Positions 43,164-52,639 are shown, numbered from the stretch's first letter. The stretch: 64,000 bases of DNA from Treponema berlinense (GCF_900167025.1 NZ_FUXC01000001.1:124001-188000); one strand, 5' to 3'. The notes: generated by a model from the sequence alone, not told the origin. A program made the numbers and translations.

Positions 43164-44175
43164 AATTTGTTCCGACTCCGACCTGCGATTTTACGTCGAT
43201 TTTCCAGCCGTGAGAATCGATTATGTTTTTTACGACAGAAAGTCCGATTCCGTAGCCAGGTTCGTTCCGGCTGTTTGAAGCCCTGTAAAGAATATCAAAA
43301 ATGAACTGAATGTCTTTTTCGTTTATTCCGATACCTGTGTCTTCCACAGAAATTTTAATTTCGCTTTCTGTTTCGTTTGCCTTGATTATTATTACGCCCT
43401 TGTCTTTTGTGTAGCGCTGGGCATTTGAATAAAGATTGTCCAAGGCTCTTAAAACAAGTTCTTTGTTGAGCATAATCTGCGTGTCCGGCGAAACCTGAAT
43501 CTCTGTTTTTACATTTCTGTTAAAGATTGTTCCGGAACTTTTGCATGATTCTGCAAATTCCTGGAGCAAAGGAAGAATCGGCTGCAGTGTAAGGTTGTTT
43601 TTCTGTTCCGCCGTCTCAAGCTTGACAAAGTTTATAAGCGAATTGAGCATGGCTTCGAGCTGGTTTGTCTTGTTTAAAATTATGTTTATAGATTTTGCAA
43701 TTTCTTCCTTGCCGCTTACAACTCCGTCGTCAATTGCTTCAAGATAACCTTTTATGACCGCAACAGGAGTTCGTAAATCGTGGCTCATTCCCATTATAAA
43801 GCGCTTTCTTCTCTCTTCGTTTTCGAGAAGGCTCATGCGCATTTTGTCGAGGTTTCCGATTAAATCCGTAATCTCGTTTTCTCCGCGGTGGTTTTTCCGT
43901 CTTTCCAGAGGTTTTGACACCTGTCCGTCCGCAAGCCTTTTTGTAGAACGCTGAAGAAAAGTTATTGACTTTGAAATTGTGTTTGAAATATGCAGTGTAA
44001 AAATTATGCAGACAAGCTCAATCACCGAGGCGACAAGAAAAGAAATTCTTATGATTTTTTCAAAAGAAATTCCTTCGATTGCAAGCTGCCTGTTGATTGG
44101 AATCATTGCGAAGGCAACTAGTGGAATAAGTACAACAAGAAGAAGAAAAATATGTAGTTGCCGCTTTATTTTCAT
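43126..44175 (-). CDS. Membrane sensor histidine kinase
   Basis: Two N-terminal membrane helices (FLLLVVLIPLVAFAMIPI and SFLVASVIELVCIIFTLHI), a short loop, a HAMP-like stretch, HisKA box GMSHDLRTPVAVIKGYLEAI with the phospho-acceptor His, then the HATPase domain with N box (ALDNLYSNAQRY), G1 (VEDTGIGI) and G2 (GYGIGLSVVK). The almost absent periplasmic loop suggests a sensor of membrane state or an intramembrane signal. It begins one nucleotide after the stop of its response regulator, so the two are co-transcribed. The target is unknown. Confidence 0.92.
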   Translation of the reverse strand: MKIKRQLHIFLLLVVLIPLVAFAMIPINRQLAIEGISFEKIIRISFLVASVIELVCIIFTLHISNTISKSITFLQRSTKRLADGQVSKPLERRKNHRGENEITDLIGNLDKMRMSLLENEERRKRFIMGMSHDLRTPVAVIKGYLEAIDDGVVSGKEEIAKSINIILNKTNQLEAMLNSLINFVKLETAEQKNNLTLQPILPLLQEFAESCKSSGTIFNRNVKTEIQVSPDTQIMLNKELVLRALDNLYSNAQRYTKDKGVIIIKANETESEIKISVEDTGIGINEKDIQFIFDILYRASNSRNEPGYGIGLSVVKNIIDSHGWKIDVKSQVGVGTNFTITIPKTSSKA

Positions 44176-44871
44176 TTAGATTGTGCCTTTTTCGAATTTG
44201 TAGCCCATGCCAAATACTGTTTTAATGTATTTTGGAGAAGAAGGATCTTCCTCAATCTTTTTTCTTAAGCGCTGAACATATACTGCAACGGCTGTAATAT
44301 CTCCGTACTGGGCCTTCCATACTTCTCTGTAGATTTTTTCTGGTCCCAAAACTTCATTTTCGTGAGAAATTAAGAATTCGAGAACTTCATATTCTTTTGT
44401 AGAGAGAGGAATTTTTTCTGGTCCTTTTTTTAGCACGCAGCTGTTAAGTAAAACAGTGTACGGACCAAATTCGTAGGAAGCTTCTGCTGCGGCGGTAACT
44501 TTTGCCTGCCGGCGAAGAATTGCTTCGACTCTTGCTGTAAGAACTTTTGGTGAATACGGCTTTGTGACAAACTCGTCTGCGCCGTTTCCGAGTCCTTTTA
44601 TAATGTCTTCGTCTGCGTCGCGGGCAGAAACTATGATTACTGGAAGAGATGAATTGTATTCATCGCGGAATTTTTTCAGGAAGTCAAAGCCGCTCATTCC
44701 TGGAAGATTTAAATCCAAAATGATTAAGTCTGGCATTTGCTTGCCAATGTATTCAAGCGCTTCTTCTGCACTGCCAACGGATTCAACTGTCATTCCTGAT
44801 TTTTTCAGATACATAGAGGCAAGTTCTGCCATTTCTGGAACGTCTTCAACAACAAGAATTTTAGAATTCAT
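44176..44871 (-). CDS. OmpR/PhoB-type response regulator
   Basis: The receiver domain has acidic pocket ILVVEDVPEMAEL, phospho-acceptor D53 in IILDLNLPG, and conserved VSARDADEDI and FVTKPYSP. A winged-helix DNA-binding domain follows (VLEFLISHENEVLGPEKIY..., VYVQRLRKKIEEDPSSPKYIKTVFGMGYKF). It should be phosphorylated by the kinase that abuts it and control a gene set not identifiable here. It is divergent from flbD and the flagellar block across 185 bp. Confidence 0.93.
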   Translation of the reverse strand: MNSKILVVEDVPEMAELASMYLKKSGMTVESVGSAEEALEYIGKQMPDLIILDLNLPGMSGFDFLKKFRDEYNSSLPVIIVSARDADEDIIKGLGNGADEFVTKPYSPKVLTARVEAILRRQAKVTAAAEASYEFGPYTVLLNSCVLKKGPEKIPLSTKEYEVLEFLISHENEVLGPEKIYREVWKAQYGDITAVAVYVQRLRKKIEEDPSSPKYIKTVFGMGYKFEKGTI

Positions 44872-45056
44872 TTTTATATTTCCTTATTTTTCTTTTTATT
44901 TAAATTATCACAAACAACAAAAAAAGCAAGTTTTTTTATAACAATTCGTTAATTTTTTTTGAATTATTTTAGAATTTGTTATAAAATACATTGTTCAAGC
45001 TGGCATAATTTATGTTTCTACTTGACGATAAATAAATTAGAAGTAAAAATAAGAAG

Positions 45057-45254
45057 ATGATTTCGGTTACGCGTTTGGATGGGAATATATACTGGATAAA
45101 TCCTCACATGATAGAAAGTATGGAAAAAACTCCCGACCTCACCATCACTTTTTTGTCTGGCAAGAAAGTCGTGGTAAAAGATTCGCCTGAAGAATTGATT
45201 CAGCGGATTGTGGATTACAGACGGCGGCTTGGAATCTCCGCTCAGGAAATATAA
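45057..45254 (+). CDS. flbD: Flagellar protein FlbD
   Basis: A 65-residue FlbD-family protein: MISVTRLDGNIYWINPHMIESMEKTPDLT then a basic helix (EELIQRIVDYRRRL). The family is found first in spirochaete and Firmicutes flagellar operons; its exact job is unclear. It is the first gene of the motility block, 86 nt before motA, with a candidate -35 TTGACG at 45022-45027 upstream but no clear -10. Confidence 0.9.
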   Translation: MISVTRLDGNIYWINPHMIESMEKTPDLTITFLSGKKVVVKDSPEELIQRIVDYRRRLGISAQEI

Positions 45255-45340
45255 AATATTCTGAGTTGCCTCTGAAAAATGAATTTTAGAGGTTTCCTTA
45301 TAATAAAAAAGTCTGGTGGGTTTGCGGGAGGAAACTTTTT

Positions 45341-46123
45341 ATGGATATTGCGTCGCTTATTGCCATTGTCGGCGGTATAGGTGTAATTTTTTTAGGTGTT
45401 CTTACATCCGGTGGTTCAATTGGCGGTATCATTGATATTCCTTCGATTTTTGTAACTGTCGGCGGTTCTTTTTTCTCCCTGTTTCTTTGTGATTCCCTAA
45501 AAAATGTTCTTGGAATGTTCAAGGTAATGGGACGCTGTTTTAAGACTTTTGATTATGGCGAAAAAAATCTGATTCAAAATATGGTTGCCCTTTCAGAAAA
45601 GGCTCGCCGTGAAGGTATTTTGGCACTTGAAGAAGGTCTTGATGATTTGGACGATGTGTTCTTAAAATCTGGCCTTAGAATGGTTGTAGACGGTACTGAC
45701 GGAAACGTTATCCGCTCGATTTTGGAAAACGAAATGAACCAGATGGAAGCGCGGCACATGGTTGGAATTAACCTTGTAACTCAGTGGGCTGGTTTTGGTC
45801 CTGGTTTTGGTATGCTTGGTACTGTAATCGGACTTATTGGTATGCTTAACAACCTTGAGGATAAATCTTCTCTCGGTCCGAACATGGCCGTAGCTTTGGT
45901 AACTACGCTCTACGGTTCTATGCTTGCAAACTGGCTTTTTGGTCCAATGGCTCAAAAACTCATCTCGCAGAACAGTGCGGAACTTCGTTCACGCGAAATG
46001 GTTTTGGAAGGGGTTCTTTCAATTCAGGCTGGAGATAACCCTCGTATTCTTGCAATGAAACTCTTGACTTATTTGGATCCGAAAACTCGAAAGGTTATTG
46101 AGGCTGACGTTCTGAAGGATTAG
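45341..46123 (+). CDS. motA: Flagellar motor stator protein MotA
   Basis: Proton channel component that exerts torque on the flagellar rotor. The 260 residues have four membrane helices (first [19 protein letters not shown]; last pair around [20 protein letters not shown] and [20 protein letters not shown]) and a charged cytoplasmic loop ([17 protein letters not shown]..., the rotor-contacting part). GGGAGG lies 7 nt before the ATG. It is 7 nt from motB. Confidence 0.95.
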   Translation: MDIASLIAIVGGIGVIFLGVLTSGGSIGGIIDIPSIFVTVGGSFFSLFLCDSLKNVLGMFKVMGRCFKTFDYGEKNLIQNMVALSEKARREGILALEEGLDDLDDVFLKSGLRMVVDGTDGNVIRSILENEMNQMEARHMVGINLVTQWAGFGPGFGMLGTVIGLIGMLNNLEDKSSLGPNMAVALVTTLYGSMLANWLFGPMAQKLISQNSAELRSREMVLEGVLSIQAGDNPRILAMKLLTYLDPKTRKVIEADVLKD

Positions 46124-46130
46124 GTTAAAA

Positions 46131-46868
46131 ATGGCTAAAAAAAGTAATGAACCACAGAAACCTTCAACCGCCTGGCAGGGCACTTACGGAGATATGATTA
46201 CTCTCATGCTCTGCTTCTTCGTTATGCTTTACGATCCTTCAGAAGTAGACACGACGACTCTTTCTCAGATTCAGGCATCGCTTGCAATTCAGGAAGAATC
46301 AATGGAAAACCCTACGACAACCGGCGGAATGTCGCTTACAGCAGGCCGTCTTGCGGATTTGGGAAATACAGTAAACAGCCTTCCTTCTGTAGAAAAGGGA
46401 AAATCCCTCGGTCTTGCCAAGAAAAAGGCCATTTCTCTTTTTGCGCCGGAAATTCACTCTGCAAAAATAACAATTTCCTCGGATGAACGCGGGCTTGTAA
46501 TAACCTTGGCTTCAGATGCTTTTTTTGAAGAGGGAAGCGCCGATCTCAATATCGAAGAAACCCGCGAAATTCTTTTAAAACTCTCAAAATTTTTTCAGGA
46601 ACCTGAACTTCAAAAACGTCGTTTTAGAATTGAAGGACATACGGACAGCAATCCTGTTTCAAACGAAAAGTATCCGTCTAACTGGGAACTTTCTGCGGCG
46701 CGCGCATTGAATACTCTTCACTATCTTTCGGATTTTGGAGTGGATGAAAGCAAATTTTCGATTGCCGGCTATGCCGATACTAGACCTGTGTTTTCAAATG
46801 ATACAAGGGAAGGTCAGGCTTACAACCGCCGTGTCGATATAATAATTCTCGATGAAGGACATTTTTAG
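46131..46868 (+). CDS. motB: Flagellar motor stator protein MotB
   Basis: Stator subunit that anchors to peptidoglycan. N-terminal membrane helix [18 protein letters not shown] carries the proton-binding Asp. The C-terminal OmpA-like domain has [24 protein letters not shown] and NRRVDIIIL. Length (245) is normal. The 123 bp to fliL is a longer gap than elsewhere in the block and has one weak small frame (46887-46979). Confidence 0.95.
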   Translation: MAKKSNEPQKPSTAWQGTYGDMITLMLCFFVMLYDPSEVDTTTLSQIQASLAIQEESMENPTTTGGMSLTAGRLADLGNTVNSLPSVEKGKSLGLAKKKAISLFAPEIHSAKITISSDERGLVITLASDAFFEEGSADLNIEETREILLKLSKFFQEPELQKRRFRIEGHTDSNPVSNEKYPSNWELSAARALNTLHYLSDFGVDESKFSIAGYADTRPVFSNDTREGQAYNRRVDIIILDEGHF

Positions 46869-46991
46869 CTTTTTTGGCGCAGAATAATGGATAAAATACT
46901 TTTTTCTATATCCTTAAGTTGTGCTGAAAAAAATCCGATATTAAAAAAAACAATGAAAGCGCGCAGAGCGTTTTCTTAACTGGAGTAATTT

Positions 46992-47552
46992 ATGGCTGAT
47001 GATAATGATTTGGATATTAACGATGATGCTGGCGGTTCAGACGACCTTTCATCAGCATCTTCTAAAAAGAAGGGTTTGGGCGGTCTTTTTCCTGTCCTTC
47101 TGAAATGGGTTGCAATCGGTTTGGTTGCGGTTATTTTGATTGTGACTGTAGTTGTAATTACAATGAAAGTTGTCGGTGGAAATCAATCACAGGCTGCGCT
47201 TGTTCCTGTTACAGAAGAATACAGTTCAACAAAAGAAATCCTTGACTGGTATAATTCTCTTGGCGTAACTAGAACAAAGACGAGCGATGTAAATCCTTCG
47301 TCTGTAATTGTAGAAGTTGTATTGGGTTACAAAAAGGATGATAAGACGACTTCGACAGAAATTACGCAGAGAACAGTTGAATTAAAGGATTTTTTGCGCC
47401 GTTATTTTACGCAGAAATCCGCAGACGAATTAAGACCGCAGAATGAGGAAGAGCTTAGAATTGAGATTCGCAATGCTATTAACGATTCAATTTTAAGCAG
47501 TTCAAAAATAAAAGATGTGCGCTTTATGCAGCTGGATGTTATTCAGCAGTAA
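46992..47552 (+). CDS. fliL: Flagellar basal-body protein FliL
   Basis: Stator-associated protein that stabilises the motor at high load. A Asp/Gly/Ser-rich N-terminus is followed by one membrane helix (WVAIGLVAVILIVTVVVITM) and a periplasmic SPFH-like domain ending with FMQLDVIQQ. The family pattern in the last third (LKDFLRRYFTQKSADELR...) is visible. It has GGAG before the ATG and lies 26 nt from fliM. Confidence 0.85.
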   Translation: MADDNDLDINDDAGGSDDLSSASSKKKGLGGLFPVLLKWVAIGLVAVILIVTVVVITMKVVGGNQSQAALVPVTEEYSSTKEILDWYNSLGVTRTKTSDVNPSSVIVEVVLGYKKDDKTTSTEITQRTVELKDFLRRYFTQKSADELRPQNEEELRIEIRNAINDSILSSSKIKDVRFMQLDVIQQ

Positions 47553-47578
47553 AAGCGGATTATAAAGGTGGAACAGGC

Positions 47579-48613
47579 ATGAACGAAGTTCTGTCACAAG
47601 ATGAAATTGACCAACTCCTGCAGGCGATAAGTTCTGGTGAAAGCGAAGACACTGACTTTAAACCTGTAAATGACACGCGCAAAATAAAAATATATGATTT
47701 TAAGCGTCCGGATAAGTTTTCTAAGGAACAGATTCGAACGGTTTCGATTATGCACGAAACTTTTGCGCGTCTTACAACAACATCTCTTTCTGCACAACTT
47801 CGTTCGCTGGTTCACGTTCATGTTGCGTCGGTTGACCAGCTGACTTACGAAGAGTTTATCCGTTCTATTCCAACTCCGACAACTTTGGCTGTAATCAATA
47901 TGGATCCGTTAAAGGGAAATGCGGTTTTGGAAATTGATCCGGCGATTACTTTCAGCATGATTGACCGTCTTTTTGGCGGTACAGGGCAGGGAGCAAAAGT
48001 CAGCCGCGATTTGACGGATATTGAGCAGTCCGTAATGGAAGGAATCATCGTAAGAATTCTTGCGAATATGCGCGAAGCCTGGACTCAGGTAATTGACTTG
48101 CGTCCTCGTCTTGGACAGATTGAGACAAACCCTCAGTTTGCGCAGATTGTTCCTCCGTCGGAAATGGTTGTTCTTGTAACCTTGGAAACAAAGGTCGGTG
48201 AGGAAGAAGGAATGATGAACTTCTGTATTCCTTATCTTACCATCGAGCCTATTATTTCAAAACTTTCTTCGCAGTTCTGGTTTAGTTCTGTGCGGAGAAG
48301 TTCTACAACTCAGTATCTTGGAACGTTAAAAGAAAAACTTTCTGACGTTGATATGGATGTTGTTGCGGAAATTGGAACAATAAATATGCCGATTCGCGAT
48401 GTTCTTGCGTTGCGGGTTGGAGATGTCGTGCGGCTTTCAACAGTCCGCGTCGGTGATCCGCTTTCGCTTAGTGTCGGCAATAAGAAAAAGTTTTATTGCC
48501 AGCCGGGTGTTGTCGGTAAAAAAATGGCTGTTCAGATAATTGAAAAAATTGATGACAGCGAAACAGAAGATTTTGAAGAATTATCCGTAGAAGGAGATGA
48601 ATCATATGAGTGA
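47579..48613 (+). CDS. fliM: Flagellar motor switch protein FliM
   Basis: C-ring protein; its N-terminal helix binds CheY-P. LSQDEIDQLLQAI at residues 5-17 is the CheY-binding motif, then a CheC-like middle (PTPTTLAVINMDPLKGNAVLEIDPAITFSMIDRLFGG, TDIEQSVMEGI) and the C-terminal SpoA/FliN-type domain (LRVGDVVRL...). Length 344 is typical. Its 3' end overlaps fliY by 8 nt. Confidence 0.95.
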   Translation: MNEVLSQDEIDQLLQAISSGESEDTDFKPVNDTRKIKIYDFKRPDKFSKEQIRTVSIMHETFARLTTTSLSAQLRSLVHVHVASVDQLTYEEFIRSIPTPTTLAVINMDPLKGNAVLEIDPAITFSMIDRLFGGTGQGAKVSRDLTDIEQSVMEGIIVRILANMREAWTQVIDLRPRLGQIETNPQFAQIVPPSEMVVLVTLETKVGEEEGMMNFCIPYLTIEPIISKLSSQFWFSSVRRSSTTQYLGTLKEKLSDVDMDVVAEIGTINMPIRDVLALRVGDVVRLSTVRVGDPLSLSVGNKKKFYCQPGVVGKKMAVQIIEKIDDSETEDFEELSVEGDESYE

Positions 48614-49805
48614 TGGTGCTATTTCTCAAGACGAAATTGATGCATTGCTGTCAGGCGTGGACATGGGTGGAATTACAGGAGGAAATTCTTCTTCTGTGAA
48701 TATTGATACTTCTGTCCTTGAAAAGTTCGCTGACGGTATAAAAGACGAATTAAAGACTAAACTCAACTCAATGACAGGCAGTGAATTTTCTGTTGAAACG
48801 CCATCGGTGGAAATTCTTGAGCGCGACCAGCTGCTCGCAAAACTTCCTGAAATGGTTGTCGCTGTAATGGCCGATTTTACAACCGCCTTGAAGGGCGACC
48901 ATCTTTTTATTCTTTCTACAGAATTTGCCCAGAAACTGACTAGTTTAATCAATAAAGAAGAGCAGGCGGAACTTGATGATATGGCTCTTTCCGTTATTTC
49001 GGAAGTTGTTTCAAATCATTCTGGTACCGAAATTACAGAACTGAGCAAAGACGGAAAACTTCCTGGACTTGCGGCAAATCCTCCGGAAGCGGTTAATGTT
49101 CCAAAGGCAATGGTCCGGATTCCTCAGGGAAAATTCTGTCTCTTTACATATACTTATTCTGTTGATTCTCAGAATTACGTTCTTTGGGAAGCGGTTTCAA
49201 GCAGTGTTGCGGAAGAAATGGTAAAGGCACTCGGTGGCGGAACTTCTGCAAATGTTGACAATGCCGCAGTTTCTTCAGCCCAAAATACCCAGAATATGGG
49301 CATGGGAATGCAACAGCCAATGGGCGGCGCTATGCCTAACATGGGTATGGGCATGGGAATGCAGCAACCTATGGGTGCAATGCCTAATATGGGCATGGGA
49401 ATGCAGCAGCCTATGGGCGCTATGCCTAATATGGGAATGGGTATGGGAATGCAGCAGCCAATGGGACAAGTTTCTGGAATGAACACACCAAATGTTCAGT
49501 CAATCCAGTTCCCGAATTTAATGGGCGGAAGCGCTTCTACAGAACAGGGAAACATCGGTCTTATCATGGATGTATTCATGGAGATGACCGTAGAACTTGG
49601 ACGTACTAAAAAACAGATAAAAGAAATTTTGGGAATGGGCGAAGGTACGATTATTGAGCTTGATAAGCTTGCCGGTGAGCCTGTTGATATTCTTGTAAAC
49701 CATAAACCGATTGCAAAAGGCGAAGTTGTTGTAATCGATGAAAACTTTGGTGTGCGCGTAACAGAAATTCTCTCTCCAATGGAAAGAGTTTCGGATATTC
49801 GCTAA
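48606..49805 (+). CDS. fliY: Flagellar motor switch protein FliY/FliN with repeat linker
   Basis: N-terminal AISQDEIDALLSG (a second CheY-binding-like motif), then a CheC-like domain, a Met/Gly/Gln/Pro-rich linker of four imperfect repeats (unit like MGMQQPMGAMPN, at about 49296-49466) and a C-terminal SpoA domain (ELGRTKKQIKEILGMGEGTIIEL..., VVIDENFGVRVTEIL). ATG 48606 is chosen because GGAG lies 9 nt upstream; the ATG at 48597 has none. It is longer (399 residues) than other FliY proteins chiefly through the linker. A terminator follows. Confidence 0.93.
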   Translation: MSDGAISQDEIDALLSGVDMGGITGGNSSSVNIDTSVLEKFADGIKDELKTKLNSMTGSEFSVETPSVEILERDQLLAKLPEMVVAVMADFTTALKGDHLFILSTEFAQKLTSLINKEEQAELDDMALSVISEVVSNHSGTEITELSKDGKLPGLAANPPEAVNVPKAMVRIPQGKFCLFTYTYSVDSQNYVLWEAVSSSVAEEMVKALGGGTSANVDNAAVSSAQNTQNMGMGMQQPMGGAMPNMGMGMGMQQPMGAMPNMGMGMQQPMGAMPNMGMGMGMQQPMGQVSGMNTPNVQSIQFPNLMGGSASTEQGNIGLIMDVFMEMTVELGRTKKQIKEILGMGEGTIIELDKLAGEPVDILVNHKPIAKGEVVVIDENFGVRVTEILSPMERVSDIR

Positions 49806-49810
49806 AATTG

Positions 49811-49837
49811 AGGGGCTGACTAAAAAGCCCCTTTTTT
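49811..49837 (+). terminator. Intrinsic terminator inside the flagellar block
   Basis: AGGGGCT (49811-49817) pairs with AGCCCCT (49826-49832), loop of 8 nt, then a T-run to 49838, 6 nt after the fliY stop. It would reduce transcription into fliO and the export genes unless antiterminated or bypassed by a promoter in 49840-49950. Confidence 0.85.
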
Positions 49838-49952
49838 TAATCTGAAATTGCCTTAAAAAAATTGCAGTTTCGGGATTTTATTTTTAATAGTTTTGTCTTG
49901 GGATAAAGGGGATTATCCTGTACAGGCAAAATTATTTAAAACGGGTGGAAAA

Positions 49953-50600
49953 ATGAAAAAATCAATTATCTTTACTGCATTTTTTGCAGCCATTCTTTTT
50001 TTTGCGGGAAATTTAAAAATTTTTGCGCAGGATAATTCTCAGGCTCAAAATACTCAGCAGACTCAGAATTTCAGCATAAATACAGATCCTTCTCAAATTC
50101 AGCTTAATCTGTCATCTTCTCAGCGGCAAAATGAAAGGCAGCCAGGTTCTGGTTCAACATTATGGCTTTTTATAAAAATGATTTTTGCTCTGGCGGTTGT
50201 CGTTGGAATCGCCTGGGGAATTTTTCATTTTCTTAAAAAAGGCATAAAAACAGAAAATGACAACGACCCTTTTTTGCGAAAAGTAAGCCATTTGACATTG
50301 AGTCCTGGAAAATCGGTTCAGGTAATAACTTTGCAGGACAATGCATTCTTAATCGGTGTAAGCGATGAAAAAATCAGCCTGATTGGAAAAATCGAGGACA
50401 AAGAACTCATCAATGCCATGAATCTTTATGCGGATAAAAACGAAAAAGTTTCAAAGCCACGCTCGTTCCGCGAGATTCTTGATATTTTTATGCCTGGCTC
50501 AAGCAAAGAACCTGAAACAAGCATTTACGGAAATTCTTCGTCAAATTCCGCAGATGAGCTAAAAAAGCAGATGGAAAAATTTAATTCAGAAAATTCCTAA
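49953..50600 (+). CDS. fliO: Flagellar biosynthesis protein FliO/FliZ
   Basis: Small export-apparatus chaperone for FliP assembly. From ATG 49953 (GGGTGG 5 nt upstream) there is a signal-like hydrophobic stretch (IFTAFFAAILFFAGNLKIFA), a Gln/Ser-rich spacer, then the true membrane helix (WLFIKMIFALAVVVGIAWGIFHFL) and the FliO domain (RKVSHLTLSPGKSVQVITLQD...). The longer frame from 49893 has no family support. The C-terminal 60 residues are disordered. It precedes fliP directly. Confidence 0.85.
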   Translation: MKKSIIFTAFFAAILFFAGNLKIFAQDNSQAQNTQQTQNFSINTDPSQIQLNLSSSQRQNERQPGSGSTLWLFIKMIFALAVVVGIAWGIFHFLKKGIKTENDNDPFLRKVSHLTLSPGKSVQVITLQDNAFLIGVSDEKISLIGKIEDKELINAMNLYADKNEKVSKPRSFREILDIFMPGSSKEPETSIYGNSSSNSADELKKQMEKFNSENS

Positions 50601-50655
50601 TATGTTTTAAATTTTATACAAAAAAGTAATAATATAAGTGATAAGTGGAAAATTT

Positions 50656-51516
50656 ATGAAAAAAGCGTTGCTGTATTTTAGAAAAAAATGGCTTTTTAAG
50701 CTTTGTTTTTTTGGACTTCTTCTTTCGTTTTGTGTTTTGCCGGTTGCTTCCCAGTCTTCTCAAAACAGGAATTTTCCGTCCGGCTCTGCACAGGGAACTA
50801 CGCAGATGAATCAATCTGTGCGCGGACTTACTTTTCCAAATATCGACATAAACATCACTCAGCCGCGCACTGGAAATCAGATGGCTTTTAACCTTCAGGT
50901 TTTGCTCCTGCTTACGATTCTTTCGCTTGCTCCGAGCATTTTGATTCTGATGACATGTTTTTTGAGATTTTCCATTGTCCTTGATTTTATAAAGCGCGCT
51001 CTATCTCTTCAGCAGGTTCCGCCGACTTCTGTTTTGAATGGAATTGCGCTTTTTATGACGCTTTTTGTGATGTGGCCTGTTTTTCAGAAAGTTTATTCAT
51101 CTTCTTTTAAGCCTTTGAGCGACGGCCAGCTGACAATTGAGCAGGCCTACCGCGAGGCGGAAAAACCTCTTAAAAATTTTATGTATTCGCAGATGTTTAA
51201 CGATACTTCGTATATCCAGACATTTATGGGAATGGCCAAGCTCGACGCTCCAAAAACACTTGACGATGTTCCGATGTATGTTCTTGTTCCGTCTTATATT
51301 CTGCATGAACTTACAGTCGCCTTCAAAATAGGAATTATTCTTTATATTCCGTTTATTGTAATCGACATGGTGGTTGCAAGTATTCTTATGAGTATGGGTA
51401 TGATGATGTTGCCGCCTGTCCAGATTTCAATGCCTTTTAAGCTTATGCTTTTTGTTCTTGTCGACGGCTGGGGGCTTTTGACTCAGCAGCTTTTTGTTTC
51501 TGTTTTGCAGCATTGA
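50656..51516 (+). CDS. fliP: Flagellar export protein FliP
   Basis: Core of the export gate with FliQ and FliR. Cleavable signal region (WLFKLCFFGLLLSFCVLPVAS), then helices with LLLLTILSLAPSILILMTCFLRFSIVL and the family signature, PSYILHELTVAFKIGIILYIPFIVIDMVVASILMSMGMMMLPP. ATG 50656 has a GTGGA 6 nt upstream and is better than 50638. Normal length near 286. Confidence 0.95.
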   Translation: MKKALLYFRKKWLFKLCFFGLLLSFCVLPVASQSSQNRNFPSGSAQGTTQMNQSVRGLTFPNIDINITQPRTGNQMAFNLQVLLLLTILSLAPSILILMTCFLRFSIVLDFIKRALSLQQVPPTSVLNGIALFMTLFVMWPVFQKVYSSSFKPLSDGQLTIEQAYREAEKPLKNFMYSQMFNDTSYIQTFMGMAKLDAPKTLDDVPMYVLVPSYILHELTVAFKIGIILYIPFIVIDMVVASILMSMGMMMLPPVQISMPFKLMLFVLVDGWGLLTQQLFVSVLQH

Positions 51517-51538
51517 TTTTGGTAACGGGAGGTAAAAA

Positions 51539-51808
51539 ATGAGTATTGGATTTTTAGTAGGCCTTGTCCGAAACGCGGTTTACCAGGTTTTTATTATGAC
51601 TTCTCCGGTTTTGGGAGCGGCTCTTATCATCGGTCTTATCGTCGCAATTTTTCAGGCTACGACATCGATCCAGGAACAGACTTTGACTTTTCTTCCTAAA
51701 ATGCTTGTAATTCTTGCAATGCTCGCTCTTCTTGGCGGCTGGATGTTTGCTTCTCTGCGCGGATATACTTTAAACCTTTTTGATATGATTCCAAAACTGG
51801 CGCAATAA
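51539..51808 (+). CDS. fliQ: Flagellar export protein FliQ
   Basis: An 89-residue two-helix gate component: LVRNAVYQVFIMTSPVLGAALIIGLIVAIFQATTSIQEQTLTFLPK is the family core, with the second helix at MLVILAMLALLGGWMF. GGGAGG is 6 nt before the ATG. It lies 15 nt before fliR. Confidence 0.95.
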   Translation: MSIGFLVGLVRNAVYQVFIMTSPVLGAALIIGLIVAIFQATTSIQEQTLTFLPKMLVILAMLALLGGWMFASLRGYTLNLFDMIPKLAQ

Positions 51809-51823
51809 ACGGAAAAATAAGAT

Positions 51824-52639
51824 ATGCTTGAGCAGATTGTATGGCAGGCACCGTTTTTTTTGCTTGTGGCAGTCAGGTGTTTTGCCTTGATTATGACAAT
51901 GCCTCTCTTTTCTATGCGGACAATTTCTCGTGTCGCAAAGATTGCTCTGACTGGATATATGGCGTATTTGATTTTTCCTCATATTGATGCAAAAATTTAT
52001 CTTCCGTACATTGCGGAAAATGCCGCTTTTTCGCTCGATTATATACTGATTCTTGTTGGAGAAGCTCTGATTGGCGTAATTACTGGATTTTTTGTAAGCA
52101 TAATTTTCAGCGCTTTTAGCACGGCTGGACAGTTTTTTGCCTTTCAGATGGGATTTTCTGCTTCAGAAGTTTACGATGCGTTGAGCCAGGTTGAAAATCC
52201 ACTTATGGGCCAGTTTTTTAATTTAATAGCAATGCTGATTTTTTTGCAGGGGCATTGGGCGCAGCTTCTTTTTGGAAAAGGTCTTGCCGCGAGTTTTGAA
52301 ACAATGAATGCAATGAATATCGTGATGGCGGCCGGAAGACAGGAGATAATTACATTTTTACTTTCGTCGCTCACAAGACTTTTTGCCTGCGCTTTTGTAA
52401 TCGCCTTGCCGATTATGGGAATTCTTCTTCTTGTTTCTATTACGACAGGCATTTTGGGAAAAGCTGCTCCTCAGATGAACCTCCTTTCTGAGGGGTTTCC
52501 TGTTTTAATTTTGCTTTCGTTTTTTATAATTATGAGCCTTATGGGCAGTCTTTGCGATTATTTTATTTCGTCATTTGCCAGCGGTTTTTCTATTTTGGAA
52601 TCGCTTTTTGCGTTTTTTAGAAGCTCTGGAGGCCAGTAA
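51824..52639 (+). CDS. fliR: Flagellar export protein FliR
   Basis: Multi-helix export-gate protein of 271 residues. RCFALIMTMPLFSMRTISRVAKIALTGYMAYL, the G-rich FQMGFSASEVYDALSQ, and IALPIMGILLLVSITTGILGKAAPQMNLL are all canonical. The ATG follows FliQ by 15 nt. The stop overlaps the flhB start by 1 nt. Confidence 0.95.
   Translation: MLEQIVWQAPFFLLVAVRCFALIMTMPLFSMRTISRVAKIALTGYMAYLIFPHIDAKIYLPYIAENAAFSLDYILILVGEALIGVITGFFVSIIFSAFSTAGQFFAFQMGFSASEVYDALSQVENPLMGQFFNLIAMLIFLQGHWAQLLFGKGLAASFETMNAMNIVMAAGRQEIITFLLSSLTRLFACAFVIALPIMGILLLVSITTGILGKAAPQMNLLSEGFPVLILLSFFIIMSLMGSLCDYFISSFASGFSILESLFAFFRSSGGQ

Noticed and set aside
45267-45290. CCTCT...AGAGG hairpin between flbD and motA
   Set aside because: Bulged stem and no T-run; not a convincing terminator.
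46887-46979. 30-codon frame between motB and fliL (MDKILFSISLSCAEK...)
   Set aside because: It has no clear ribosome-binding site and an ordinary composition. It could be real since the gap is long, but nothing in the sequence supports it beyond an open frame.
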